From CAYPHA01 sp964410215 (GTDB taxonomy: Bacteria; Calditrichota; Calditrichia; Calditrichales; CAYPHA01), in assembly GCA_964410215.1 (NCBI GenBank), contig CAYPHA010000004.1, forward strand, positions 62,001 to 126,000: a stretch of 64,000 nucleotides of DNA, written 5' to 3'. Both the position numbers and the translations under genes were made by a program. Shown here piece by piece: positions 44,718 to 54,336 of this stretch; positions within the stretch are counted from its first letter, which is position 1; each line of letters opens with the position of its first letter. Under the pieces are notes generated by a model that worked only from the letters and a program-made list of their open reading frames with translations, was not told where the DNA came from and made no database searches.

Positions 44718-45713
44718 ATGCGTATCATTTTTATACTGGTGATGATCAGTTTTCTGTCCGTGTCCGGTCAAACGATTAAATTTGCCACGCTTGCCCCGGA
44801 AGGCACAACATGGATGCATGTCATGAATGCCTTCAGCGAGTCGGTTGCCGAAGCGACTAATGGAGAAGTTACCTTTAAAATCTATCCCGGCAGTGTGCAG
44901 GGTGATGACAAGGATGTACTCCGGAAAATTCGTATTAACCAGTTACACAGCGCAGGATTTACCGGTGTCGGACTGGGTGAAATTTTGCCGGAAGTACGTA
45001 TTCTCGATGCACCGTTTCTATTCAGGAATCATAAAGAAGTCGACTATGTGAAGAATAAATTCATGGACCGCTTTGCGGAGGGATTTGAAAAGAAGGGTTT
45101 TATACTCCTGGGTTGGGCCGAGGTCGGATTCGTTTATATTTTTACTAACAAGCCGATCAACTCACTGGATGATTTCAAAGGGGTCAAGATGTGGATGTGG
45201 GAAGGTGATCCGCTGGCGGAGGCCACGTTTAAGTCGTTTGGTATCAGTCCGATTCCTCTTTCCGTTGTTGATGTACTGACGTCTTTGCAAACAGGGCTGG
45301 TAGACGGTGTATACACGGCACCGCTGGCCTGTGTTTCGATGCAATGGTTCACTAAAACCAAATACGTTCTGGATATTCCACTCGCCAATGCCAACGGTGC
45401 TGTTTTACTCTCCAAACGCATGTATAACAAATTGTCACCCGAACACCGGGAAATTGTTATGGAAAAAGGAAAAGAATATTTCCGCGAGCTGGTCCGGAAA
45501 GGCCGTGAAGATAATGAAAAATCCATGCAGGCTATTTTAGACTATGGCATTGAGAAAATGGAAATTTCCGATACGGAAACACGGCTTCGTTATGAGGCCA
45601 TTGGTGCGAAGGCGCGACAGGAACTGGTTGGGAAATTATATGATCAGGAACTGCTCACTGACATGGAAAACGCCGTAGCAGAATTCCGGGAATCGGAGAT
45701 GAAAACGGAGTAA
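44718..45713 (+). CDS. TRAP transporter substrate-binding protein (DctP/TatP)
   Basis: A signal peptide (MRIIFILVMISFLSVSG) precedes a DctP fold: IKFATLAPEGTTWMHVM, DAPFLFRN, GVKMWMWEGDPLAEATFKS and VVDVLTSLQTGLVDGVYTA. The ATG at 44718 is chosen because GAGGGAG lies seven bases before it; an ATG at 44712 would be one base away. The substrate is probably an organic acid, but this cannot be read. The membrane components DctQ and DctM are not adjacent; a Nif3-like gene follows. Confidence 0.92.
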   Translation: MRIIFILVMISFLSVSGQTIKFATLAPEGTTWMHVMNAFSESVAEATNGEVTFKIYPGSVQGDDKDVLRKIRINQLHSAGFTGVGLGEILPEVRILDAPFLFRNHKEVDYVKNKFMDRFAEGFEKKGFILLGWAEVGFVYIFTNKPINSLDDFKGVKMWMWEGDPLAEATFKSFGISPIPLSVVDVLTSLQTGLVDGVYTAPLACVSMQWFTKTKYVLDIPLANANGAVLLSKRMYNKLSPEHREIVMEKGKEYFRELVRKGREDNEKSMQAILDYGIEKMEISDTETRLRYEAIGAKARQELVGKLYDQELLTDMENAVAEFRESEMKTE

Positions 45714-45716
45714 AAC

Positions 45717-46469
45717 ATGCACAGAGATGAACTGACAAACTTTCTGAATACGTATTTGTTCGTTAATGATTTCAAGGATTACGGTCCCAATGGTTTGCAG
45801 GTTGAAGGCAAAGCGGAAATCAACAAAGTTGTAACCGGTGTCAGCGCATCGGTGGAACTGTTCCAGAAAGCGCTGGAAGAAGGGGCGGACGCTATTATTG
45901 TTCATCACGGTATCATCTGGAATTTTGAACGGCCCGTCTACCGTGGCGGTTATAAAAAGCGTGTAAAATTCCTGCTCGAAAACGATATCAATCTCTATGG
46001 CTTTCATCTGCCGCTGGATGCCCATCCCGAGGTAGGTAACAACGCCCGGCTTGCGAAATTGCTGCCGCTGGAATCACTGGAACCGTTTGGAGAGTACCAG
46101 GGAAACCACATCGGCTACAAAGGTTCCTGCAAGCCCACGCATGCTATGGATCTATTCGATCTTATAAAAGCTGAAATAAATCCGGATGCACTGATTTTTC
46201 CGTATGGTCCGGACAAAGTCCACACAGTCGGGATTATCAGCGGGGGGGCTCAGAAACAGGTAACGGAAGCCGTTCTGCAGGGGCTGGACCTGTACCTGAC
46301 AGGAGAGGTCAGCGAACATATTCTCCATTATGTAAAAGAGGAAGAAATCCACTTTGTTGCCGCCGGGCATCATGCTACGGAACGCTTCGGTGTGAGGGCG
46401 CTGGGTGCGAAGCTCGCCGACGAATTCGGATTAGAGGTCACTTACATCGACATCCCGAATCCGGTTTAA
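45717..46469 (+). CDS. Nif3-like dinuclear metal center protein (YbgI/DUF34 family)
   Basis: The family metal ligands are visible: VHHGIIW near residue 62, FHLPLDAHPEVGNN near 101 and the C-terminal GHHATERFGV. The 250-residue length fits the short form that lacks the extra PII-like insert. Members form hexamers. Some are annotated GTP cyclohydrolase I type 2, but the function remains uncertain. It begins three bases after the DctP stop, and its last four bases overlap the convergent Nudix gene. Confidence 0.93.
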   Translation: MHRDELTNFLNTYLFVNDFKDYGPNGLQVEGKAEINKVVTGVSASVELFQKALEEGADAIIVHHGIIWNFERPVYRGGYKKRVKFLLENDINLYGFHLPLDAHPEVGNNARLAKLLPLESLEPFGEYQGNHIGYKGSCKPTHAMDLFDLIKAEINPDALIFPYGPDKVHTVGIISGGAQKQVTEAVLQGLDLYLTGEVSEHILHYVKEEEIHFVAAGHHATERFGVRALGAKLADEFGLEVTYIDIPNPV

Positions 46470-46876
46470 ACGATCTGGTACACTTTAAGCATTTTTATAA
46501 TGCTGGCATCAGCTCTGGGGAAGGTGTAATGATCCAGTTCGCCCGTTTCAACCCAGGCGAAGTCGGCAACGTCAAGCGGCTCGACAGTCTGCGCCGGTGG
46601 TTCCGGCCTGCACAGGTAAAATGAAATATCGATCACCCGGTCCCCGTAATCAAACACCTCATGATGATAGAGGCGTTCTACATCAATATTCAGATTTACT
46701 TCTTCACGGATTTCTCTGACCAGAGCGTCTTCGGGGCGCTCCCCGGATTCAATCCGGCCCCCGGGGAACTCCCAGTAGCCGCCAAGGTGTGCATCGTCAT
46801 GCCGCCGGGTAATCAGAACCCTTCCGGTCTCATCAAAAATCAGGGCTGCGACAACGGTTATAACGGGTTTGGTCAT
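46466..46876 (-). CDS. MutT-like Nudix hydrolase
   Basis: The Nudix box is complete: GGRIESGERPEDALVREI followed by REEVNL. The start TKPVITVVAALIFDETGRVL and the WEFPGG before the box resemble MutT enzymes that remove oxidised dGTP. At 136 residues it is the usual size. The ATG lies one base after the TPR gene stop, so they are coupled. It might also be a CTP pyrophosphohydrolase; the substrate is not certain. Confidence 0.9.
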   Translation of the reverse strand: MTKPVITVVAALIFDETGRVLITRRHDDAHLGGYWEFPGGRIESGERPEDALVREIREEVNLNIDVERLYHHEVFDYGDRVIDISFYLCRPEPPAQTVEPLDVADFAWVETGELDHYTFPRADASIIKMLKVYQIV

Positions 46877-46877
46877 T

Positions 46878-47366
46878 TTAATTGTATTTTCCTGTCAGTT
46901 TATCGAGCGCTGTGCGGGCTGCCTGGTATTCCGGATTTTCCTCCAGGGCTTTCCCGTAATAATGACGGGCTTTGTCCCAATCACCTTTTATTTCCAGCAC
47001 GATGCCCATGTTCATATTCGGAAAGCAGTAATTTTCATACTTCGGTGCATGAAGCGCTTTCACAATCCACTGCTTTGCTTCGGAATAACGTTTAAGCTGG
47101 ATAAGATAGGCGCCGATATCGTTGTAGGGGTTGCCAAAAGCCGGATCCAGTTCAATAGCTTTTTTACATTCCTCAATGGCTTCGATATATAAGCCTTTCA
47201 GGCTGTATACCCATCCGAGGAACGTATGGGCTTTCGCTGTCGGATACATTTCGATGGATTTCCGGTAGAAATGCGCCGCCCGGTCCAGGTATCCACGCAT
47301 CTGAAGATGATAGGCCTTATCGAAAAAAGTTCGTGCAATTTCCGTCTGTTTTCCATCTTTATTCAT
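46878..47366 (-). CDS. TPR repeat protein
   Basis: About four TPR units cover this 162-residue protein (AHFYRKSIEMYPTAKAHTFL, LKGLYIEAIEECKKAIELDP, KGDWDKARHYYGKALEENPE). There is no signal peptide, so it is cytoplasmic and probably a protein-binding adaptor. It is cotranscribed with the Nudix gene. The partner is unknown. Confidence 0.85.
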   Translation of the reverse strand: MNKDGKQTEIARTFFDKAYHLQMRGYLDRAAHFYRKSIEMYPTAKAHTFLGWVYSLKGLYIEAIEECKKAIELDPAFGNPYNDIGAYLIQLKRYSEAKQWIVKALHAPKYENYCFPNMNMGIVLEIKGDWDKARHYYGKALEENPEYQAARTALDKLTGKYN

Positions 47367-47408
47367 ACCTTTAATAACACATCAGAGGTATGACTAAATT
47401 CCGTTTTT

Positions 47409-48455
47409 TTATTTCAATAATTCAGAAACCGAACGTTTCGTGTTAATATGGAAAATCACTTTAGCAAAAAGCGGGGCGATGGAAACTTCATCATACCATG
47501 TATGCCGTCCGGCGAAACCGTTACAGTGGAAAACCGCATCGGTACCGATTATTTTTTCAATTAAACCTTCTTCATGAGCCTGGTCGAAGCGGTCGACGGC
47601 CGGATGATTGAAAAAGGGGAGGCTGCAGGCGGCAAATACTTTTTTTGCTCCTTTTTCTTTCAAAAGCCGGGCGGCATTGATAATCGTTCCCCCTGTGCTG
47701 ATCATATCATCGGGAATGAGAACATTTCTGTCTTTTACATTACCAACAAGGCGCATGCTTTCGATGGTGCTGGATTTGGAATAATCCCGTGCCTTGTCGA
47801 CGATTGCAAATTCGGTCTGCATGATTTTTGAATAGAACCGCGCTTTTTCCGCACCGCCTACATCCGCAGCGGTAATAACAAGATTTTCAAGCTCGTAGTT
47901 ATTTGTAAAGTGGTCGATAATGGTTTGTGACGCATGGAGGTCTTCCAGTTTCGCATCACTGAAAAAGCCCATAATCGCTTCAGAATGCACGTCCAGTGTA
48001 ATCACCCGTTTGGCGCCCGAAACTTCCATAAAACGGGCAATCTGTTTCGCGGTGATACCTTCGCGTGTTTTTTTACGTTCCTGACGGGAATACGGGTATT
48101 GCGGAAGGACAACGGTGATGGAGTCGGCATCTGATTGAAATGCGGCATTGACAGCAGTGAAGAGAGACATGAGGTTGTCATTAATCGATTTTTCACTGCA
48201 GGGATCATCCACGCACTGGACAATATAATGGTCATCCCCGCGAATGTTTTCACGTATAACCGTTTTGATTTCCCCGTTGGCGAATGTCACTTCTTCGCTA
48301 TCTACGAGTCGCAGCGGAATATCATCGCTGTGCTGCATAATTATTTTATTGAGCGATTGTATGATCCGTCCTGCAAAGCTCCTCCCGGAATCACAAGCCA
48401 TGATGCTCAATGCACCACGTTCGCCTTCTTTTTTGGAGATGCTTGAATGACTCAA
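47409..48455 (-). CDS. prs: Ribose-phosphate pyrophosphokinase
   Basis: This enzyme makes PRPP from ribose 5-phosphate and ATP. The PRPP-binding loop DDMISTGGT is present, with QYPYSRQERKK near the ATP site and VITLDVHSEAIMGFF. The TTG start at 48455 is supported by AAGGGGG about seven bases upstream. An ATG at 48401 would begin only just ahead of the conserved domain (MACDSGRSF). At 348 residues it is longer than the common 315-residue form. It is the third gene of a cysQ-like, suhB-like, prs operon. Confidence 0.93.
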   Translation of the reverse strand: MSHSSISKKEGERGALSIMACDSGRSFAGRIIQSLNKIIMQHSDDIPLRLVDSEEVTFANGEIKTVIRENIRGDDHYIVQCVDDPCSEKSINDNLMSLFTAVNAAFQSDADSITVVLPQYPYSRQERKKTREGITAKQIARFMEVSGAKRVITLDVHSEAIMGFFSDAKLEDLHASQTIIDHFTNNYELENLVITAADVGGAEKARFYSKIMQTEFAIVDKARDYSKSSTIESMRLVGNVKDRNVLIPDDMISTGGTIINAARLLKEKGAKKVFAACSLPFFNHPAVDRFDQAHEEGLIEKIIGTDAVFHCNGFAGRHTWYDEVSIAPLFAKVIFHINTKRSVSELLK

Positions 48456-48471
48456 GGTTTTACCCCCTTTT

Positions 48472-49281
48472 TTAGGATGTTATCGGTTTATAAAAGGGAA
48501 ATACAGCCTGAATTTTTTCACTAAGCTCGCTGTGGATTATTCCATTGGATGCAATAATATACGAATTATTCAGATAATAAGGTTTGTTCCAGAAATCGGT
48601 TACGCTTCCCCCCGCTTCTTCGATGAGGACCGTTCCGGCGGCCATATCCCAGGGTTTTAATCCCAGTTCCCAGAATCCGTCGAAGCGTCCTGCGGCAACA
48701 TAGGCCAGGTCGATGGCTGCGGCACCCATCCTTCTTGCACCGATGGATTCCCGGAAAATGGATTCGAAGACGTCCAGGTATTCACTCAGAACATCTTTTG
48801 ACTTGAACGGAAATCCGGTTGCGATCAGGCTTCCGGACAATTCCGCGGTGTCGGTGACCCGGACAGGTTCACCGTTACAGAAAGCGCCCTCGCCCCTTAC
48901 GGCATGAAATAGTTCTTCTCTGACGGGATCGTAAACAATACCGAGCACGCTTTCACGGTTATGCCGGACAGCGATGGAAATGCCGAATACGGGAATTCCA
49001 GAAATAAAATTGGTTGTACCGTCCAGTGGATCGATGATCCATTGATAAGGACTTTCCTGTTTGATTTCGCCGAATTCTTCTGCCAGGATATCATGTTGAG
49101 GATAGGCTTTATGAATCGTCTCGACAATCAGTTTTTCGGAATTCTCATCCACGAAACTGATAAAATCATTACGGCTTTTCTGACGAATCTGATCCTTACC
49201 CAGCTTGCCGAAATACTGCATGACAAACGCACCAGCTCTCTGTGCGGCATCCCGGGCGACATCTAACATTTCTGTGTGCAT
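48472..49281 (-). CDS. Inositol monophosphatase family protein (SuhB-like)
   Basis: The metal-binding motifs are AEEFGE, WIIDPLDGTTNF and KPWDMAAGTVLIEEAGG. These define the inositol monophosphatase family. At 270 residues it resembles SuhB. The ATG at 49281 lies one base after the upstream stop, indicating coupling; the longer frame to 49314 overlaps that gene. It may hydrolyse inositol phosphate, or act as SuhB does in rRNA antitermination. Confidence 0.9.
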   Translation of the reverse strand: MHTEMLDVARDAAQRAGAFVMQYFGKLGKDQIRQKSRNDFISFVDENSEKLIVETIHKAYPQHDILAEEFGEIKQESPYQWIIDPLDGTTNFISGIPVFGISIAVRHNRESVLGIVYDPVREELFHAVRGEGAFCNGEPVRVTDTAELSGSLIATGFPFKSKDVLSEYLDVFESIFRESIGARRMGAAAIDLAYVAAGRFDGFWELGLKPWDMAAGTVLIEEAGGSVTDFWNKPYYLNNSYIIASNGIIHSELSEKIQAVFPFYKPITS

Positions 49282-49282
49282 T

Positions 49283-50233
49283 TTATTTGTTAATGTGAGT
49301 GATGATGGCATCATGAAAGCGGTTATTCGTTACAATGACACCACGATTATTCAATAATTTGGCGCCGGCGCTGAAATCGAGGTCTTTACCGAACAGGTCC
49401 GTAACCCTGCCACCGGCTTCTTCGACGATGATAACACCCGCTGCATGGTCCCATATTTTTTCGCGATAGTCCGGTTTCGAAGGATTGGGCATACGCAGGT
49501 AGACTTCGGCATCTCCTTTTGCCAGAACACCGTACTTGACCTGGCTGTCGACGCGTACCGAACCGGTCCGGTCACCAAATATTTCCATTACACGCCCCTG
49601 CTGGTCATGATTGGCATGGCCGGATTCGACACTTTCCAGAAAACGCACAACATCCTGGTCGCTGCGTTTTGAGACGCTAACCGGTTTTGCCTCACCGCCG
49701 TCAAGTGCAGCCATGAAGGCACCGTTACCTCGTCCGGCATAAAACAGCGTCCCTGTTTCTTCATTTCCGTTAAAGGGCAGGTTGGGACAGCCCAGCACGC
49801 CGGCTTCGATACGGCCGTTCCTGATAAGAGCCAGGGCAACGGCGTATTGATCTCCGCGCAAAAAGCCTTTCGTACCGTCGATCGGATCCAGGGTCCAGAA
49901 GAGTGGAGCTGTTTCTTTATTGCCCAGATCGATAGCCTCGAGAATTTCGGAATCCTTAAAATCCGGCAGGAACTCAAGGATTTTCTGAAGAAGCGGTGCA
50001 TTCTCATCCTCTCTGAGGGAAGCGGCATCCTCTTCCCCGACGACCGGGATCTCCGGCAGTTTTTCATTCAGCATGCTACAGATAAGTGCCTGTGAGGCAA
50101 AATCGGCAATAGTGACAGGACTGCGGTCCTTTTTGGTAAGTGTGTCCGAATGTACCAGTTGTGACTGGATTTGAGAACATACAGTTGAAGCCCGTTTTAC
50201 AGCAGCGATAGCAATGTCAAGATATTGATTCAT
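49283..50233 (-). CDS. 3'(2'),5'-bisphosphate nucleotidase family protein (HAL2/CysQ-like)
   Basis: The same phosphatase fold is seen with VGEEDA, TLDPIDGTKGFLRG and IWDHAAGVIIVEEAGG. The segment DSQVKYGVLAKGDAEVYLR is typical of HAL2-type 3'-phosphoadenosine 5'-phosphate phosphatases, which recycle PAP from sulfate assimilation. At 316 residues it is closer to HAL2 than to the shorter CysQ. It heads the leftward operon with the SuhB-like gene and prs. Confidence 0.9.
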   Translation of the reverse strand: MNQYLDIAIAAVKRASTVCSQIQSQLVHSDTLTKKDRSPVTIADFASQALICSMLNEKLPEIPVVGEEDAASLREDENAPLLQKILEFLPDFKDSEILEAIDLGNKETAPLFWTLDPIDGTKGFLRGDQYAVALALIRNGRIEAGVLGCPNLPFNGNEETGTLFYAGRGNGAFMAALDGGEAKPVSVSKRSDQDVVRFLESVESGHANHDQQGRVMEIFGDRTGSVRVDSQVKYGVLAKGDAEVYLRMPNPSKPDYREKIWDHAAGVIIVEEAGGRVTDLFGKDLDFSAGAKLLNNRGVIVTNNRFHDAIITHINK

Positions 50234-50373
50234 TCACGTTTCCTTAATAAAATTCAAACTTAATACTAATCAATTTTTAATGCAATTCTACTTTAAACGT
50301 CGATGTGAAAGGCACAAAGTTAAAAACCTGGCATATCCTGTCAAGTGCTAAAATTTAATACGTCGGTTGTCAG

Positions 50374-50402
50374 TTGAATTGAATGGGCACCTGATGTATA
50401 TT
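50374..50402 (+). promoter_or_regulatory. Promoter of the subtilase-PTS operon
   Basis: TTGAAT, a 17-base spacer and TATATT predict a start near 50409, about 95 bases before the subtilase ATG. A palindrome covers the -10 box. Confidence 0.55.
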
Positions 50403-50410
50403 ATCAGGTG
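50388..50410. promoter_or_regulatory. Palindrome over the -10 box, candidate operator
   Basis: CACCTGAT and ATCAGGTG flank seven bases that include most of the -10 hexamer. The perfect 8-base arms extend by wobble pairs. A repressor site is the simplest reading; there is no T tract, so it is not a terminator. Confidence 0.5.
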
Positions 50411-50502
50411 TCTGCTGGTATTTATATGTTCAAACGAATGAATAAAACCTCAAATAGATCCACAATTCTACAGTTAACCCACAAAATGGTTAGGATCCGA
50501 AT

Positions 50503-53348
50503 ATGAAAACGTATCTTTTTCTGTTTATGATCATTGCGCTGTTACATACTCAGGTGCAGGCGGATGACTGGTCTTTTCTGAATGTCAACCGGATCGGTGC
50601 GGCAGAATTCATCAAACAGCATCCCGGATATGATGGTGATGGTGTCGTCATCATCGTTCTCGATACGGGTATCGACATGGGTGTAGCCGGCCTGAAAACG
50701 TTACCGGACGGAAGTGCCAAAGTAATCGATGCGCAGGATTTTTCCGGAGAAGGTGACGTGTATTATGAACCGGCTGAGGAAGGTGAAGAGAATGGAGAAC
50801 AGTTTTTAACGTATCCCAATGGCGATAAACTGTATGGTTATGATGCGTTACCCCTCAAGCCGGTCGATGACGCGTATTTTATGGGTGTGCTGCGTGAACG
50901 TCAGTTCCTGAATTCTTCCGTTCCGGATGTGAACAATAACGGGAAGTCGGAAGATGATTTTGCTTTCCTGGTCATGGAAACCAGTGAAGGCTGGGTCTGC
51001 TATGTGGATCTTGATGCGGATGGTAATATCGATGATGAAAAACCGTTGTGGAATTACAAAGAGAAACAGCAATACTTCCAGTTCCGCGGACGCAACGAGG
51101 AACGCAGCCGAAATCTGGCTAATTTTGCATTGCATATATTTCCTGAAGAAAACCGGGTATCCTTTCACTATGATGGTTCCGGGCATGAACCCATGTGGCA
51201 GGCATTGCGGCGGGATTTCAGATCAACGGCCAGGACGGGCTGAACGGCGTGGCACCGGGGGCGAAACTGATCAGTCTTAAAATCGGCGATACCCAGCTTT
51301 CCGGGGGAGCCACGCGCACGGGCAGCATGCTTCGTGCCTATGAATACGGGATGGCGTTTGCCAAAAATTATGACGGCCCTGTCGTATTCAATATGAGTTT
51401 CGGTATCGGATCGGAAACAGAAGGCCGGGCCGATATGGATTATATGATCGACAGCTTTCTGGAGGAAAACGAGCAGGTGGTCATCTGCCTGAGCGCCGGA
51501 AATGAAGGACCGGGTATTTCGACGGTGGGACTGCCTGCCGGTGCTTCCCGGGCTCTGACCGTGGGCGCCCTGCAGAGCAGGGAAACGGCACGGGATGTTT
51601 ACGGTGCCGGCGCCCTGGAAGACAAGGTGTTTTATTTCAGTTCCAGGGGCGGCGAACTGAATAAACCGGATGTACTGACACCGGGTGCCGCCTCGGCTAC
51701 CGTACCGCATTTTTCGACACGGGAAACGAAATGGGGAACGAGCATGGCATCACCGCAGGCCGCCGGGGCTGTTGCCCTCATTATGTCGGCTGCCCATAAA
51801 CAGGAACCGGCATTGCCGATTGTTGGAGCTGTGATCAAAAAAGCGATCATGAACGCAGCGGGTTACCTGGATGCATATACGCCGGTTGATCAGGGAAGAG
51901 GCGTTGTCAATGTGCCGAAGGCCTTTGAATTTTATCAAACCTATATGGAAAATAAGGAACATGAACGTCTGCTCGGTTATGCGACCAGTACATTGAGCCC
52001 GATCTATCCATCCGAGGAGGGACCGGCGTCGTACTGGCGTTTTGGAAGCGCGCTGCCGGATGAAGATGACAAACAACGCATTTTCGTCAATGCACTTTTT
52101 CCTGAAAATAAAACGGCGGATGAAAAATATGAATTTTACCGGGCTTTTAATCTGGAATCAAATGCCCCCTGGCTTAAACTGAATAAAAAGAGTACCTATA
52201 TCAAAGGACAGGATGCAGCAACAATAGATATTTATTATGACCGGGATAAAATGAAAAAGCCCGGTTTATATAGCGGTAAAATTTCTGCCTACCGTAAGGG
52301 CGGTTTTTTTTCAGGCAACAAACCGGTTAACAAGGAGTTCGAACTGTTCTGTACAGCGATCGTTCCGGTTCGGTTTAATGACGGAAACAACTATTCATGG
52401 AAATCAGATGCATACCAGCTCGAAAGGGGAGATATTAAGCGCATATTTTTTGAAATTCCGTTAAAAGCGTCATCCTGCACCATTCACCTGGAACAGGATC
52501 AGGATAAATACGCAAACATCCGCGGGTATCTCTTCGACCCGAAAGGAAGAGAATATTCGTGGATATACATGAAAACGGACAGAACGGATGAAAACTCATT
52601 TTATCTGACCGCCGGTAAGCTTGAACCCGGTATATGGGAACTGGTACTCTATGCCGATTATCGAAATGAAAAACCTTCCGCTATCCGTGCGGATATCAGC
52701 TTTTCAGGCCTCGAAACCAACCCGGCCGAAGTTACGACCGTCCGGATAGAAAACGGTTTCAATCCGGAAGGCGCTTTTGAAGTTCTGAATCATTACAGCG
52801 AAGAGGTCGAAGCGCGTCTGAGCGGAAAGGTATACGGATATCAGCGGGTACGCTACCTGAATGAATATTCCGACAACTATGAATACACGTTCAAGGTTGG
52901 AGATAACGTGGACAGGGTGGAATTTGAACTTGAAATGGATGCTGAAACCTTTAATATGTTTACCGATTTCGCCCTGAATATAAAGAACATGAAAGGTGAA
53001 GTGGTGGCACGGGATGCGCTTTCCTACCGAAAGGGTAAAATACATTTTGCCGTACCTGCTTCCGATGTATACAGCCTTCAGCTTGTTCCCGCTTTTGCCG
53101 GGAAAGAAACGCAGAATTGGCGCGCTACTCTTACAGAATCCTTTTATCACTTCAAACAGGTGGGAATTATTGGTTCTGTAACTACATTTTATCCCAAAGT
53201 AAAAAAAGAAGTCGAATTTGAAATCGACGGGACCTTGCCGGTTGCACCGGATGGATTTCATGTGTTCGGGGATATCTGGATGACAACAACCGGTGCGACG
53301 AAATACCGGATAACAGTACCTTTGAAACTCTATACCGGGATGGATTAG
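50503..53348 (+). pseudogene. Tripeptidyl-peptidase II-like subtilisin (S8) protease, frameshifted at the catalytic His
   Basis: A signal peptide precedes a subtilisin domain of the TPP II type. The Asp is in VLDTGIDMGVAGLKTLPDG, followed by a long insert before the His, as in TPP II. At 51184-51187 the frame breaks inside the His motif. Adding one G after CAT restores GHGTHVAGIAAG and joins 50503-51243 to the frame 51195-53348. The catalytic Ser is in GTSMASPQAAG. Beta-rich domains (about 52050-53340) follow, as in TPP II. The repaired protein would be about 948 residues. The reading is intact everywhere else, so the break is either a single-base sequencing or assembly error or a recent inactivating mutation. 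It leads an operon with a YpdA-like reductase and PTS genes. Confidence 0.88.
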
Positions 53349-53350
53349 TT

Positions 53351-54322
53351 ATGCTTGATATCATTATTATTGGAGCGGGACCGGCCGGTCTGGCTACGGC
53401 GGTTGCGGCCGGGAAACGGAAACTGGATTGTTTAATGATTGACAAGGGAAGCCTGGTCCATTCAATCGTTAATTTTCCCACCGACATGGTCTTCTTTTCC
53501 ACAAGTGAATTACTGGAAATCGGCGGATTACCTTTCACTTCCAGCCAGATAAAACCGACGAGGCGTGAAACAGTTCGGTACTATCAACAGGTATCGCGTT
53601 TTTTTAATATAAAAATGAATGCTTACCGGAAATTCACCGAAATTAAAGAAGTGCCCGATGGGTACCGTGTGACGCTTAAAAACCTGCTGAACGGAGCGAA
53701 TGAAACCTATTCTTCGCGAAACGTGGTTTTTGCGACCGGCTTTTACGACTATCCGAAACTGTTGAACGTGCCCGGTGAGGATTTGCCGCATGTAAGCCAT
53801 TATTACCGTGAACCCTTTCCTTATCATGACCAGGAAGTGGTTATGATTGGTGCCGGCAATTCAGCCGTGGAAGCGGCGCTTGATATTTTCAGAAATGGTG
53901 GCAGGGTAACCATGATACATCGCGGGGAAGAGATTAAAAAAGGCGTTAAATACTGGGTGTTGCCGGATATACTGAACCGGATCAGCGAGAATAACATCAA
54001 ACTCATAACACGGGCATCCGTTGTTGAGATAAACCGGGATTCGGTTGTATATGATCAGGACGGCAATACAGGGTCTGTATTTGCCCAGCATGTCCTGGCT
54101 CTCACCGGCTATCAGCCCGACAGGCAGGTTCTGGATCTTTCGGGTGCTGCCTATGATCCGGAGACCCTGGAACCGGCGGCGGACCCGGAAACGTTTGAGT
54201 CAACACGTCCCGGAATTTATTTTGCGGGTTCGATGCTTGCCGGAATTTTTCCGAATCGTATATTTATCGAGAATTCCAGGACACACGGTGACGCAATCGT
54301 TCAGCATATCATTTCGAAGTAA
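53351..54322 (+). CDS. YpdA-family FAD/NAD(P)-dependent disulfide reductase
   Basis: The FAD site is IIIIGAGPAGLATAVAAGK and the NAD(P) site VVMIGAGNSAVEAALDI. The stretch HSIVNFPTDMVFFST and the missing CxxC of thioredoxin reductases fit YpdA, the reductase of bacillithiol disulfide. It starts two bases after the subtilase stop and is followed by the PTS genes. If the YpdA role holds, the organism uses bacillithiol as its thiol; no bsh genes are in the window to confirm it. Confidence 0.86.
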   Translation: MLDIIIIGAGPAGLATAVAAGKRKLDCLMIDKGSLVHSIVNFPTDMVFFSTSELLEIGGLPFTSSQIKPTRRETVRYYQQVSRFFNIKMNAYRKFTEIKEVPDGYRVTLKNLLNGANETYSSRNVVFATGFYDYPKLLNVPGEDLPHVSHYYREPFPYHDQEVVMIGAGNSAVEAALDIFRNGGRVTMIHRGEEIKKGVKYWVLPDILNRISENNIKLITRASVVEINRDSVVYDQDGNTGSVFAQHVLALTGYQPDRQVLDLSGAAYDPETLEPAADPETFESTRPGIYFAGSMLAGIFPNRIFIENSRTHGDAIVQHIISK

Positions 54323-54336
54323 GGTTGAAAGGGATC

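Noticed and set aside
50426..50506. Leader frame of 26 codons whose stop overlaps the subtilase start
   Set aside because: It lacks a Shine-Dalgarno and any regulatory codon pattern. A 26-codon frame in a 95-base leader is expected by chance.
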